This document shows, in pieces, positions 42,296-50,134 of a stretch of DNA of 64,000 nt. Positions within the stretch are counted from its first letter, which is position 1, and every line of letters starts with the position of its first letter. Source of the DNA: Christensenella sp. UBA7703 (lineage in GTDB: Bacteria > Bacillota > Clostridia > Christensenellales > CAG-138); the NCBI GenBank assembly GCA_002482505.1, contig DLGD01000001.1, forward strand, positions 62,001 through 126,000, read 5' to 3'. The position numbers and the translations under genes are program-made. Below the pieces are notes generated by a model. That model made no database searches, was not told the DNA's origin, and saw only the letters and a list, made by a program, of their open reading frames with translations.

Positions 42296-42613
42296 ATGGA
42301 TCGCTTCGAACAGGTTACGATCGTCAAGAAGGCGAATGTATATTACGATGGCAAGGTGACGAGCCGCACGGTGCTCTTTTCGGACGGAACAAAGAAGACG
42401 CTCGGCATCATTTTACCCGGCAAATACTCCTTTGGCACGGCGGAAAAAGAGCATATGGAGATTCTCGGCGGGGTGCTGAAGACGCTGCTGCCAGGAGAGA
42501 GCGAATGGCGCGCGTTTGCCGAAGGGCAGGCGTTTGAAGTTGCTGCCAACAGCCGTTTTGAGTGCGAAGCAGAGGGCGTTTGCGACTACTGCTGCTCCTA
42601 TATCGCGGAATAA
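42296..42613 (+). CDS. ppnP: Pyrimidine/purine nucleoside phosphorylase PpnP
   Basis: A 105-residue cupin-fold enzyme (former DUF1255). It has the typical 'NVYYDGKVTSRTVLFSDGTK', 'TLGIILPGKYSFGTAEKEHM' and 'VAANSRFECEAEGVCDYCCS' blocks spanning the full family length. It splits nucleosides with phosphate to a free base and ribose-1-phosphate. ATG 42296 follows GGGAGG. It lies after the YjjG-like nucleotidase, consistent with nucleotide salvage, and ends before a terminator hairpin. Confidence 0.92.
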   Translation: MDRFEQVTIVKKANVYYDGKVTSRTVLFSDGTKKTLGIILPGKYSFGTAEKEHMEILGGVLKTLLPGESEWRAFAEGQAFEVAANSRFECEAEGVCDYCCSYIAE

Positions 42614-42941
42614 AACAAAACAAACACCAAACGGGCGGAGTGTGACTTCCGTCCGTTTTAGTCCGTCAAAAAACGAGTTTTTTGACGGGATCATCGCGTT
42701 TTGCCTGCTGCCCTTTTGGCATCAGACGGCAAAACGCGCAGAGAATTCGCCCCTGCGGGGCGATCCGTTGCGCGGCAAAGCCGGCGCAGCCGGATTTTAT
42801 GGGTTAAGGGTTACGACCCTTCACAATCCCAGAGCTTTTTTGAGACACTGAAACGGGCGGAGTGTGACTTCCGTTCGTTTCTTTTTTGCGGCTTTGGTGT
42901 AAAATCGCAGTATAGAATACCATCCAAGGAGGAGTTTGCTT
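42614..42941. repeat. Hairpin-rich intergenic region with a duplicated 30-bp terminator
   Basis: A 30-bp hairpin sequence starting AAACGGGCGGAGTGTGACTT occurs at 42629-42658 and, with one base change, at 42851-42880, where CTTTTTTG follows. Between the copies lie CCGTCAAAAAAC and its inverted repeat (42663-42688), GCGTTTTGCC...GGCAAAACGC, CGCCCCTGCGGGGCG and an AAGGGTTACGACCCTT hairpin (42806-42821). The latter, with its CAATCCC extension to 42830, resembles the hairpin at 61048-61072. No gene is supported. It looks like clustered intergenic repeats plus two terminators. Confidence 0.7.
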
Positions 42942-43475
42942 ATGCGGCAGGTTGTACTGTTTATTGCCATGAGTCTCGATGGGGTGATCGCCACGCCGGA
43001 GGGCGGGGTGGACTGGCTCGGCGGCGAGGACGCAGCATCGAACGATTTCGGCTCGTATGAGCGTTTCATCGCGGGGGTGAGCGATGTCGTGATGGGATAT
43101 ACGACGTATCATCAACTCACGACAGAGCTAATGCCCGGCGCCTGGCCGTATGCCGCGCAGAAGACCCATGTGCTCACGCACCGAAACGAGGAGCCAACAG
43201 AGGCGGGGGTTTCGTTCACGCAGGAGCCGCTTTCGGCGTTACTTGCGCGGCTTAAGGCGCAGAGCGGCGGCGAAATCTGGATTTGCGGCGGGGCTTCCGT
43301 CGCGAACCAGTGCATCCGGGAAGGGCTGATCGACCGCTTCCACATCAACGTGATGCCGACCATTCGAGGCGCGGGGATTCGGTTGTTTGAGGCGCTGCCG
43401 CAGCCGCTGCCGCTTAGGCTGCTTTCTACGGAGAGCTATAACGGAATTGTGGATTTGGTGTATGCCGCGCGGTAA
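42942..43475 (+). CDS. Dihydrofolate reductase-like (RibD C-terminal domain) protein
   Basis: A 177-residue protein of the RibD_C/DHFR-like superfamily. Visible blocks are 'RQVVLFIAMSLDGVIATPEGG' (first 20 residues), DVVMGYTTYHQ and 'GGEIWICGGASVANQCI'. It probably binds NADPH; the real substrate of these stand-alone members is unknown. ATG 42942 has GGAGGAG upstream. It stands alone after the hairpin cluster. Confidence 0.85.
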   Translation: MRQVVLFIAMSLDGVIATPEGGVDWLGGEDAASNDFGSYERFIAGVSDVVMGYTTYHQLTTELMPGAWPYAAQKTHVLTHRNEEPTEAGVSFTQEPLSALLARLKAQSGGEIWICGGASVANQCIREGLIDRFHINVMPTIRGAGIRLFEALPQPLPLRLLSTESYNGIVDLVYAAR

Positions 43476-43545
43476 CGGGGCAATTCTAGCGATCTGCGGT
43501 GTTTTCTGATATAATTGAGACAGCAGAAATGTGAGGTACGGAATT

Positions 43546-43728
43546 ATGAAAAAGAATATCGGCAAGCTGCCGCATTTGCAGCATAAGAGTGACGAGGCCA
43601 ATCCGCAGGCGGAAGGGTTTCGCGCGCTGGATAAGACCAGCCCGACCAACAGCGTCGCACGCAATCCTGCCATGGCGGGGAAACTGATGAGCACTAGCAT
43701 GCGGCAGTATACGAGAAAAGGGAAATAA
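43546..43728 (+). CDS. Small basic protein of unknown function (60 residues)
   Basis: The frame beginning MKKNIGKLPHLQHKSDEANP has GAGGT eight bases before ATG 43546, and a promoter-like TATAAT near 43511. The product is polar, has no helix long enough for the membrane, and ends RQYTRKGK. No family is recognised. A good terminator follows at 43756, which supports an independent small gene. Confidence 0.5.
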   Translation: MKKNIGKLPHLQHKSDEANPQAEGFRALDKTSPTNSVARNPAMAGKLMSTSMRQYTRKGK

Positions 43729-43755
43729 GAGTATTCAAAAATCAAGAAACCAATA

Positions 43756-43796
43756 GAAGACCAGCCAGTTTTGTGGCGGGTCTTCTCTTTTTTTGA
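43756..43796 (+). terminator. Terminator after the 60-residue protein gene
   Basis: GAAGACCAGCCA pairs with TGGCGGGTCTTC (one mismatch) around a GTTTTG loop, followed by TCTTTTTTT. Confidence 0.8.
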
Positions 43797-43814
43797 ATAT
43801 TAACTGAATCAGAA

Positions 43815-46001
43815 TCATATTCTTCTAGCATTGACTGCTTCAACAATGCTTAGAATTTTTGTTTTCTCATTGTTCAAATGAGTATTGGTTATATCTATGG
43901 CTGGTTGGAAGATACTCATGTTGCCTTCAAAATGATTGAATTCATTAATCAGCGTTTTCTTTGAAGTTAGTTGTACCCGATACCTTAAACTCTCAATATC
44001 ATCTTTCGGGAAAGCCGCGTTTATTATTTGTCCCAGTTGCATTTTTGGTTTTATTGGTATTTCATAACGTTCAACGAGCGTTTTCTCAACAAGAAGACGC
44101 AACTGTAAATAGATAAGTGAATGTTTTAGAGTTCGATCTAGTAAGGGATATTCAGCAGGATCAACGATTTTAATCATCTCCACTGCTTTGTGAAGAATGT
44201 CATCAACATCAACTAGTAAAGTCTCTGGCATAACTGAGCTGGTCGTTTTGAATAATTTCCGATAAATACCGGCGATATTTACTTTTTCATCCTTATACCC
44301 GTGCATTACATTAGTTAAAAGATCAATGGACTCTTGGTCGTTAATTAGCGTGGCATATCCTCGACAAAATGGTATTAGCGACATCAAGAAAGCATCAACG
44401 TCTTTTATATATGGGAAAATCTTATTACGAAAAGTGTCGAGCAAGGTGTTGAGGTTAATCAACATGCCTTTTTCGTTTTGATTTAGAGCAATAAATCCAT
44501 TATTTTCGCCGGAAGTATTATTGAGAATATATAAATTATAGCTATTGCCATATTGACTTTCCAGCAGACGCAGCAAATCAATGTTGTGCGTGAGAATTAT
44601 GCGTTTCTTTTCAGGGAGGATTTTCATGATTGCATAAGCGATCTTATTTTTATAAATCGAGTCAAAACTTGAAATCGGATCGTCTAGTACAACAATCTGA
44701 CAATTTGAATTTTTAGCCTTAAGAAATTCAAAAGCTAAAGAGAGAAAATTTTGCTCACCTGCGCTTAAAGGCAGGGTATCCCGGTCCTTGCCTAAAAAGT
44801 CGTTGTTTTCAAGATGCAGCTTAATTGTGTTGTTTTCATCGCGATCAATCTTGAGCTCTTTATCCATGCTATTACTAATGATTTCCTCGACATACATCAT
44901 ATCTTCATCAGATATAGTTGGTCGTTCGCGTATTAGTTGATAATACTCTTCTACGTAGGCAACCATTGAATCAGATTCTAGCAAGGTATTGAGTAAATTG
45001 ATTATACGATCGTTATATAAATTAACGTATTGGGAAAACTCTGTTTGAAGATCAACGATTATTGATACATTACCCGTGTCAAGAGCGCTCATCAAGTGTC
45101 CCTTAATTTGAAATGGGTCATTAATGCCTGTCAGTTGGATGACTTGCAATGCTAAGTTGCGAACACCTTCATTAATCGAGGCAATTACAGCCTCGCGATT
45201 AGCAGTTTTCTTTTCAATGAGGTTCTTGCAATCAATTTTTTTGTTATCACAAACAATACACTGCGTTTTTGTTGGGAACTTTTCCAAGATTCGCAATGCT
45301 TCACTATTTTCTTCGATTTCATGAATTTGCGGATTGGTAACAACCTGATCAAGGGGTAAATTAAAAAGCACCCTTATCAAGGATTCTTTACTATTAATAT
45401 CATTGGTGAAGTAACTCCACTTATTTTGATCGATGTCGGAAACAGATCGCGCTTTACGGGTCATTATTAATTCAACAATTTTTCTGGCGTCGTAGTTTTT
45501 TCCTCTGTTTTGCTTGTTTAGACAGCTTGAGAGGAATTGTTTCACTTCAGAATCATTCAGTATTTCTAGAGCTTTGCTACTCGCTGAAGAAATATTAAAT
45601 TCAGCTTTCGATTGTTCGATGAGCGCTGTGATAAATTTCTCTCTTGTGTTAGCCAACAAATCTGCCAACTCAAATTCGCGTTGTATATTTGCGCCCAGAA
45701 AGAAATCCTTAGCAGTTCCAGATATGATGTTTCTATGATTCTGATCGCTAATTATGTAAAAAAGATCTTCCGAGTTGGAAGTATATTGTGCACCTAAATA
45801 GTCGGCAACAAAAGATGAACCTTGCTTCCCGCTGATAACATTAATGAAGCTTGTCTTTCCAGTTCCATTGGGGCCATATACTACGGCTACCCCTTGTTCT
45901 GAGAAACAGATAGTATTGTTATTGAGAAAGTTCCGGAAGTCGTGGGTAAAGATTGAACCAATCTCAACTTTACTAAACATAATGCAACTTGCAGCACACA
46001 T
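43815..46001 (-). CDS. RloC/PrrC-like ATPase, candidate anticodon nuclease
   Basis: A 728-residue protein in visibly AT-rich DNA. Walker A is GPNGTGKT (43-50), with a Cys cluster CIVC (248, 251) plus Cys258 between helical stretches. The ABC signature is LSAGEQ (412-417) and Walker B IVVLDDPISSFDS, followed by ILTHNIDLL. This SMC/Rad50-like ATPase with a mid-protein CxxC matches RloC, which carries a zinc hook and a C-terminal anticodon nuclease. In the C-terminus Arg635 and Glu639 have the R-x3-E spacing of the PrrC nuclease site, with a later His690 in NEFNHFEG. Nuclease activity is inference; other AAA_13 ATPases share the ATPase part. ATG 46001 follows GGAGGTG. Likely phage defence, probably acquired. 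Confidence 0.72.
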   Translation of the reverse strand: MCAASCIMFSKVEIGSIFTHDFRNFLNNNTICFSEQGVAVVYGPNGTGKTSFINVISGKQGSSFVADYLGAQYTSNSEDLFYIISDQNHRNIISGTAKDFFLGANIQREFELADLLANTREKFITALIEQSKAEFNISSASSKALEILNDSEVKQFLSSCLNKQNRGKNYDARKIVELIMTRKARSVSDIDQNKWSYFTNDINSKESLIRVLFNLPLDQVVTNPQIHEIEENSEALRILEKFPTKTQCIVCDNKKIDCKNLIEKKTANREAVIASINEGVRNLALQVIQLTGINDPFQIKGHLMSALDTGNVSIIVDLQTEFSQYVNLYNDRIINLLNTLLESDSMVAYVEEYYQLIRERPTISDEDMMYVEEIISNSMDKELKIDRDENNTIKLHLENNDFLGKDRDTLPLSAGEQNFLSLAFEFLKAKNSNCQIVVLDDPISSFDSIYKNKIAYAIMKILPEKKRIILTHNIDLLRLLESQYGNSYNLYILNNTSGENNGFIALNQNEKGMLINLNTLLDTFRNKIFPYIKDVDAFLMSLIPFCRGYATLINDQESIDLLTNVMHGYKDEKVNIAGIYRKLFKTTSSVMPETLLVDVDDILHKAVEMIKIVDPAEYPLLDRTLKHSLIYLQLRLLVEKTLVERYEIPIKPKMQLGQIINAAFPKDDIESLRYRVQLTSKKTLINEFNHFEGNMSIFQPAIDITNTHLNNEKTKILSIVEAVNARRI

Positions 46002-46070
46002 AGGCACCTCCAAATCAAAGTTCATATACAATGATTATAAGACGAAAACTTGTAAAAAATTATAAGAAAT

Positions 46071-46601
46071 TCACTCTCTCCCCCTCAACAACTCCTTAAT
46101 CTCCGCCAGCTCATGCTCCATGCGATGCAGGTGCTGCTGCATGTCATCAATCTCCTGCTCGGCTTTGTAGTTGATCGCGAAGTCGATGATCGACTCGTGC
46201 TTGTCTCGCGTCGCCTGCCGGTTTTGGCTCATCATGATGATCGGTGCCTGAAACGCCGCGATAAACGAGAGAATCAGGTTGAGCAGGATGAACGGTTTCG
46301 GGTCAAACTGCAGCCCCAGAAACGGCAGGATATTGATGATAATCCAAACCGCGAGAAAGCAAGCGAAGATGATGATAAACGTCCAGCTTCCGCCAAACGC
46401 CGCAACCTTGTCCGCCACGCGGTCGGAGCGGCGGGTATGCGAAACATACTCCTCATCCAGCCTCGCCGCAACGCGCTTTTCATAGCTCTCCACCATCTGG
46501 TCGATGCGGGAGAGCTTTTCGTCGTTCAGCTCAATCCCGTAGCCGCGAATCGTGGTCTTGCTCTCGGTTTTGATCGTGATTTTTTCTTTCTCCGCTGTCA
46601 T
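46071..46601 (-). CDS. DUF1003 family membrane protein
   Basis: A 176-residue protein with a soluble N-terminal part, then 'SDRVADKVAAFGGSWTFIII' leading into two membrane helices (about 72-95 and 104-128). The conserved 'NLILSFIAAFQAPIIMMSQN' and a C-terminal coiled-coil-like tail (AEQEIDDMQQHLHRMEHELA) follow. These are the hallmarks of DUF1003. Function is unknown. ATG 46601 follows GAGGTG and decides the start within a longer open frame. Confidence 0.9.
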   Translation of the reverse strand: MTAEKEKITIKTESKTTIRGYGIELNDEKLSRIDQMVESYEKRVAARLDEEYVSHTRRSDRVADKVAAFGGSWTFIIIFACFLAVWIIINILPFLGLQFDPKPFILLNLILSFIAAFQAPIIMMSQNRQATRDKHESIIDFAINYKAEQEIDDMQQHLHRMEHELAEIKELLRGRE

Positions 46602-46724
46602 AACGCACCTCATACTTTTCGGGTTTGATAGATCTATTTTATCAGCATCGGTGGTATTCGTAAACGCAAATCGGCATGTGCGTGATATAATGGGCGAAAG
46701 CAAAACGAAAGCGCGGGGGCATGT

Positions 46725-47036
46725 ATGAACAGCGTACGCATTACGGTACTCAAGCGGGAGTTTTACCCGGATTTGGCGGAAGAATACCTGAGCGAGGGCG
46801 CTTCGGTTGGCGCATGCCCGCTGCAAAACGAAGGGGATGTGTTTCTCTATTCCGGTGGTGCAGAAAAGCCGGAGGGGCTTTGCCCGTGGGCCTGGATCGA
46901 CCTGTATGCGACGGTCTCCACGCTCTATTCCGGCGGAGACGAAAACACCTGGTATCGCTCCGGCGGTACGCGCATCCTCTGTTGTACGGACGGGATACGC
47001 CCGGTGGTTTACCGGCTGGAGCTGATTCGCGCATAA
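46725..47036 (+). CDS. TIGR04076 family protein
   Basis: A 103-residue protein with the TIGR04076 features: VRITVLKREFYPDLAEEYL at the start, then 'CPLQNEGDVFLYSGGAEKPE', GLCPWAWIDLY and a late CCTDGIRPV. Its cysteines (four to five) suggest metal or redox binding, but no function is established. GGGGG lies five bases before the ATG. Confidence 0.85.
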   Translation: MNSVRITVLKREFYPDLAEEYLSEGASVGACPLQNEGDVFLYSGGAEKPEGLCPWAWIDLYATVSTLYSGGDENTWYRSGGTRILCCTDGIRPVVYRLELIRA

Positions 47037-47043
47037 CCGACAT

Positions 47044-47069
47044 AAAAAAAGAGGAGCGATTGCTCCTCC
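47044..47069 (-). terminator. Terminator of the DUF6440 gene
   Basis: Minus-strand GAGGAGC-AATC-GCTCCTC hairpin followed by seven T residues, just after the stop of the 47090-47290 gene. It also lies just beyond the convergent TIGR04076 gene. Confidence 0.85.
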
Positions 47070-47089
47070 TTGGGGGAGAACATTCTCCC

Positions 47090-47290
47090 TTAGCGGGCGA
47101 AATCGTGCTCCAATGTGTAGGCATCGGTCACGACAGGCTTGCCGTCCTTGTCGAGCAGCGGGGTGAGTCCGCCGGAATAGCCCGCCGCATGGAAGAAATA
47201 GTTCACGCCGGTTTCCCGGTCGACCCAGATTTCGTTGACGGTGGAGATCCCTTTGGTATAAATGCGGATAAAGCGATCGTCTTGACGCAT
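47090..47290 (-). CDS. DUF6440 family small protein
   Basis: A 66-residue protein. 'VNEIWVDRETGVNYFFHAAG' followed by 'YSGGLTPLLDKDGKPVV' matches DUF6440, a small clostridial family of unknown role that looks like a compact beta-hairpin protein. ATG 47290 follows AGGAGG by six bases. It is monocistronic, with its own terminator. Confidence 0.85.
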   Translation of the reverse strand: MRQDDRFIRIYTKGISTVNEIWVDRETGVNYFFHAAGYSGGLTPLLDKDGKPVVTDAYTLEHDFAR

Positions 47291-47398
47291 AGATTACCTC
47301 CTGTGTTGATACGACCAGTATACCACAACCGGAGGGCTTGACCGCAAGCAAGAGACGGGGCTATCATCAAGACAAGATTTTAACAGGTTGGAGAAGCT

Positions 47399-48340
47399 AT
47401 GATGCTGTATGAGTTTTCGGACACATTGAAACAAATCACACCCAAACAGATCGACGATTCGCGTCTGACTGCGGGCGTTGTCACGATGGATTTGCTCAAG
47501 GGCGGGCTTGCCGCGCGGGTCGGCTTCGGTGCGGGGCTCATGGAGGAATGCGAGCGGACAGAGGGGCGATTTCGTTCCGCCGTGGATATGGCGGACGGGC
47601 ACCTGTTTGCGATTGTCTCCGTGCGTGAAATCTCCGGCGAGCAGGATGCGCGGGACCGAGTCGGCCTGTTTGTGAAGAAGAACCTGATGCTTATCGTCTC
47701 TCTGCGGGATGACGACGAGAGTATTCCCGCAGCCCTTGAGGAAACACTTACGCGCCTCAACAGCAAGACTGTCTCGCTGGAGCGCCTGATCTGCGCGTTC
47801 TTCGAACGGCTCTTAAGCAAGGATGGCAGCGATATGGAACGCTTTGACCACAGGATTGCAGGGATGGAGGAGCAGATTGAGGACAACACCACAGGCAAGC
47901 GGTTCAATGGCGAGGTGCTGGCGCTTCGGCGGCAGCTGCTCGTGATTCGCAATTATTATGAGCAACTGCTGGATCTGTTTGACGCGATGCTGGAGAACGA
48001 AGCGGATCTTTTTGCCACGAAGCAGCTCTACCACTTCCGCACCGCGCGAGATAAAATCGCTCGTCTGTCCGCCAACGCCCAGCTGCTGCGGGACAGCCTT
48101 GTACAGGTACGGGAGGCATACATGGCGGCGCTGGACTACAACGCAAATCGCATCATGAAGGTGTTTACGGTTGTGACGACGGTGTTTCTGCCGCTGACGT
48201 TGATCGTCGGTTGGTATGGCATGAATTTTCAACACATGCCGGAGCTTTCCAGCCGCTTTGGATACCCCGCGGTGATTGTGCTGAGCATTCTCGTCGTGGT
48301 GCTGAGCCTGCTGTTCTTTAAGAAGAAACGATTGCTGTAA
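47399..48340 (+). CDS. CorA-family divalent cation transporter
   Basis: A 313-residue CorA-type channel with a large cytoplasmic N-terminal domain and two C-terminal helices. The first helix ends with the signature YGMNF (GMN motif), followed by QHMPE, and the protein ends KKKRLL. It imports Mg2+ or other divalent cations. GGAG lies five bases before ATG 47399; the second ATG (47402) is also possible. It stands alone. Confidence 0.92.
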   Translation: MMLYEFSDTLKQITPKQIDDSRLTAGVVTMDLLKGGLAARVGFGAGLMEECERTEGRFRSAVDMADGHLFAIVSVREISGEQDARDRVGLFVKKNLMLIVSLRDDDESIPAALEETLTRLNSKTVSLERLICAFFERLLSKDGSDMERFDHRIAGMEEQIEDNTTGKRFNGEVLALRRQLLVIRNYYEQLLDLFDAMLENEADLFATKQLYHFRTARDKIARLSANAQLLRDSLVQVREAYMAALDYNANRIMKVFTVVTTVFLPLTLIVGWYGMNFQHMPELSSRFGYPAVIVLSILVVVLSLLFFKKKRLL

Positions 48341-48633
48341 CATGATTTGCGCTCTTAACGGAATCATCCATGGTATATTTGTTGCAATGTAACATTGATT
48401 CTTAAGCGCAATTTGGATCGAAATGTTGCTAACCGACAAAAAAATCACGAAAAACGTATGTTTTTTACAGAAAAGCGGGTTGCATTTCTAGGGATACATT
48501 CACTATACTATTACATTGTATGAAGCATTTCTAAAAGAGAAAACGCCTTGCGTCTTCCGGCGCGAGGGGTGATCTTTTTTGCGCAGCGGCGAAGCGGGCC
48601 GCCCGCAGAGCGTTATGGAACGAGGGGAAAACG
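48341..48633. other. Intergenic leader region before the GGDEF gene
   Basis: AT-rich at first (possible promoter near 48460-48510), then a GC-rich hairpin (CCTTGCG paired with CGCGAGG, near 48548-48570) followed by TTTTTT. The hairpin could be an attenuator. No riboswitch consensus was recognised. Confidence 0.4.
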
Positions 48634-49818
48634 TTGGCAAGACGAATACTCGAACGCATACAACGCTGGCGATACCTGGGTCATGACCGCGAGACCGTGC
48701 GACGCTATCGCACGGAGACCGGCATGGCGAATTTGCGCACTGTTCGGCGGATGTGCCTGTTCATGCTGGGCATCATCGTGCTGCTCTTTGTGTTCAATGG
48801 AGCGGTGATGTGGAAAACGGTGGACATCGCCACGTTTTCGATCTTTGCTGCGTTTCTGCTGGTGCTGTATGCCTATATCACGTATCTTCTTCAACATGCT
48901 TCTGTGGAAGCGATTCGTTATACACGTCTTTTGATCTATCTCATCTCGGCTGCTCTCTATCTATGCGGCATTTATGTAAGCACAGTCCTCTCCGGAGACG
49001 AGCTGGGTGTCGTAAGTGTCTGGATGTTTCTGCTCGTACAGATTTCGTTTGACACAACCCCGCTGCAAAACCTGCTAACCGTGCTTCCGTTTTCGATGAT
49101 CTATCTTTTTGTCAGCAAGGGGATCAAGTCACAGGAACACTGGGAGCTGGATCTGATCTATACACAACTCTCCATCTTGGTGGGGCTGTTTATTTCCTAT
49201 CATCAATCAAAGCTGGCGTTGGAAAACATCATCGCCCAGAGTAATCTGCAAAAGGCAAACTTTGCGCTGTATCATACCGCCACGACGGATGAGCTGACAG
49301 GGCTTATGAACCGGCGCATGCTCTTTGACCGCTACGACACGATACTGAGCGATTGCGTCATGAACCAAAGCAGCATGGCCTGCGTGGTGCTGGATATCGA
49401 CGACTACAAGCAGTTCAACGACAGTTACGGCCACCCGGAAGGAGATGCGCTCCTGAGGAGCATCGGCGGCGTGTTTCGCAAATATGGCAGCACACAGAAT
49501 ATAGAGATCGGCCGCATCGGCGGGGAGGAATTCCTCGCGGTTTGGCAGGAAAAAGATGTGCGCCGCTGTGAATCGGTAGCGGAAGACTTGCGCCGTGCAA
49601 TCGAAAGCATGGCGATCCCGCACGCGGGCGCGCTTGATCACGATCGGGTGACGGTGAGTGTCGGCCTGTGCCTGCTCCCTGCGGCGGTTGCGCAGGGCGC
49701 ATACCTCTACGCGGACAAGGCACTCTATCGCGCCAAGGATGCGGGCAAAAACTGCGCCTGCCGTTATGACGCCGCAACGGGAAAATATCACTTTCTCTGC
49801 GAAGAAGAGAAACAATAG
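48634..49818 (+). CDS. Membrane diguanylate cyclase (GGDEF)
   Basis: A 394-residue protein with about six membrane helices (about 38-200), then a GGDEF domain. It has TTDELTGLMNRRMLFDRY, 'VVLDIDDYKQFNDSYGHPEG' and an active-site GGEEF (RIGGEEFLAV), a functional variant. It probably makes cyclic-di-GMP in response to a membrane or extracellular signal. The start is TTG 48634 with GAGGGG six bases upstream. It is the second cyclic-di-GMP enzyme in the window. Confidence 0.9.
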   Translation: MARRILERIQRWRYLGHDRETVRRYRTETGMANLRTVRRMCLFMLGIIVLLFVFNGAVMWKTVDIATFSIFAAFLLVLYAYITYLLQHASVEAIRYTRLLIYLISAALYLCGIYVSTVLSGDELGVVSVWMFLLVQISFDTTPLQNLLTVLPFSMIYLFVSKGIKSQEHWELDLIYTQLSILVGLFISYHQSKLALENIIAQSNLQKANFALYHTATTDELTGLMNRRMLFDRYDTILSDCVMNQSSMACVVLDIDDYKQFNDSYGHPEGDALLRSIGGVFRKYGSTQNIEIGRIGGEEFLAVWQEKDVRRCESVAEDLRRAIESMAIPHAGALDHDRVTVSVGLCLLPAAVAQGAYLYADKALYRAKDAGKNCACRYDAATGKYHFLCEEEKQ

Positions 49819-50081
49819 CATTTCGGAAACGAAGGGTGAAGAAAGCGTGAGCATTTGATTGTTCGCGTTTTTTATTGGAGAGCCAAGGATATGCACCCAG
49901 AAGTGCTTGTGCGCCGGGTTGAGGGGGTAGATGCGCTCAAAGACGAAGAAAAAGGCGTCGTCCGGATGCCGATCGGAAAAATGCAAGCTGTCACACGCAC
50001 AAGCAAAGGCAAAAGAACGCATGCACCATCGTAGACGCAAGCGGGTGCTTTCGATAGAATGCCAGAAGGAGGATTCTGAGC
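49819..50081. other. Intergenic region upstream of the GH94 gene
   Basis: No supported gene. A 47-codon open frame (ATG 49891 to 50034, weak AAGGAT site) is possible but unrecognised. The promoter of the phosphorylase operon should lie here; no strong consensus was seen. Confidence 0.4.
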
Positions 50082-50123
50082 ATGCGTTATGGTAGTTGTG
50101 ATAACGAGAACATGCCGGAATGA
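50082..50123 (+). other. 13-codon open frame duplicating the start of the GH94 gene
   Basis: ATG 50082 has AAGGAGG upstream and reads MRYGSCDNENMPE then TGA. The real phosphorylase begins 12 bases later as MRYGYFDNENREY. The preceding GAGGATTC is also duplicated. It is either a relic of a tandem 5' duplication or a translated leader peptide coupled to the phosphorylase. Confidence 0.6.
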
Positions 50124-50134
50124 GGATTCGGAAT

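Noticed and set aside
48341..48633. Cyclic-di-GMP riboswitch before the GGDEF gene
   Set aside because: The known GEMM consensus was not found; only a simple hairpin with a T-run is visible.
49891..50034. 47-codon open frame upstream of GH94
   Set aside because: Weak ribosome site, no recognisable product, and the following duplicated GH94 start explains the local structure better.
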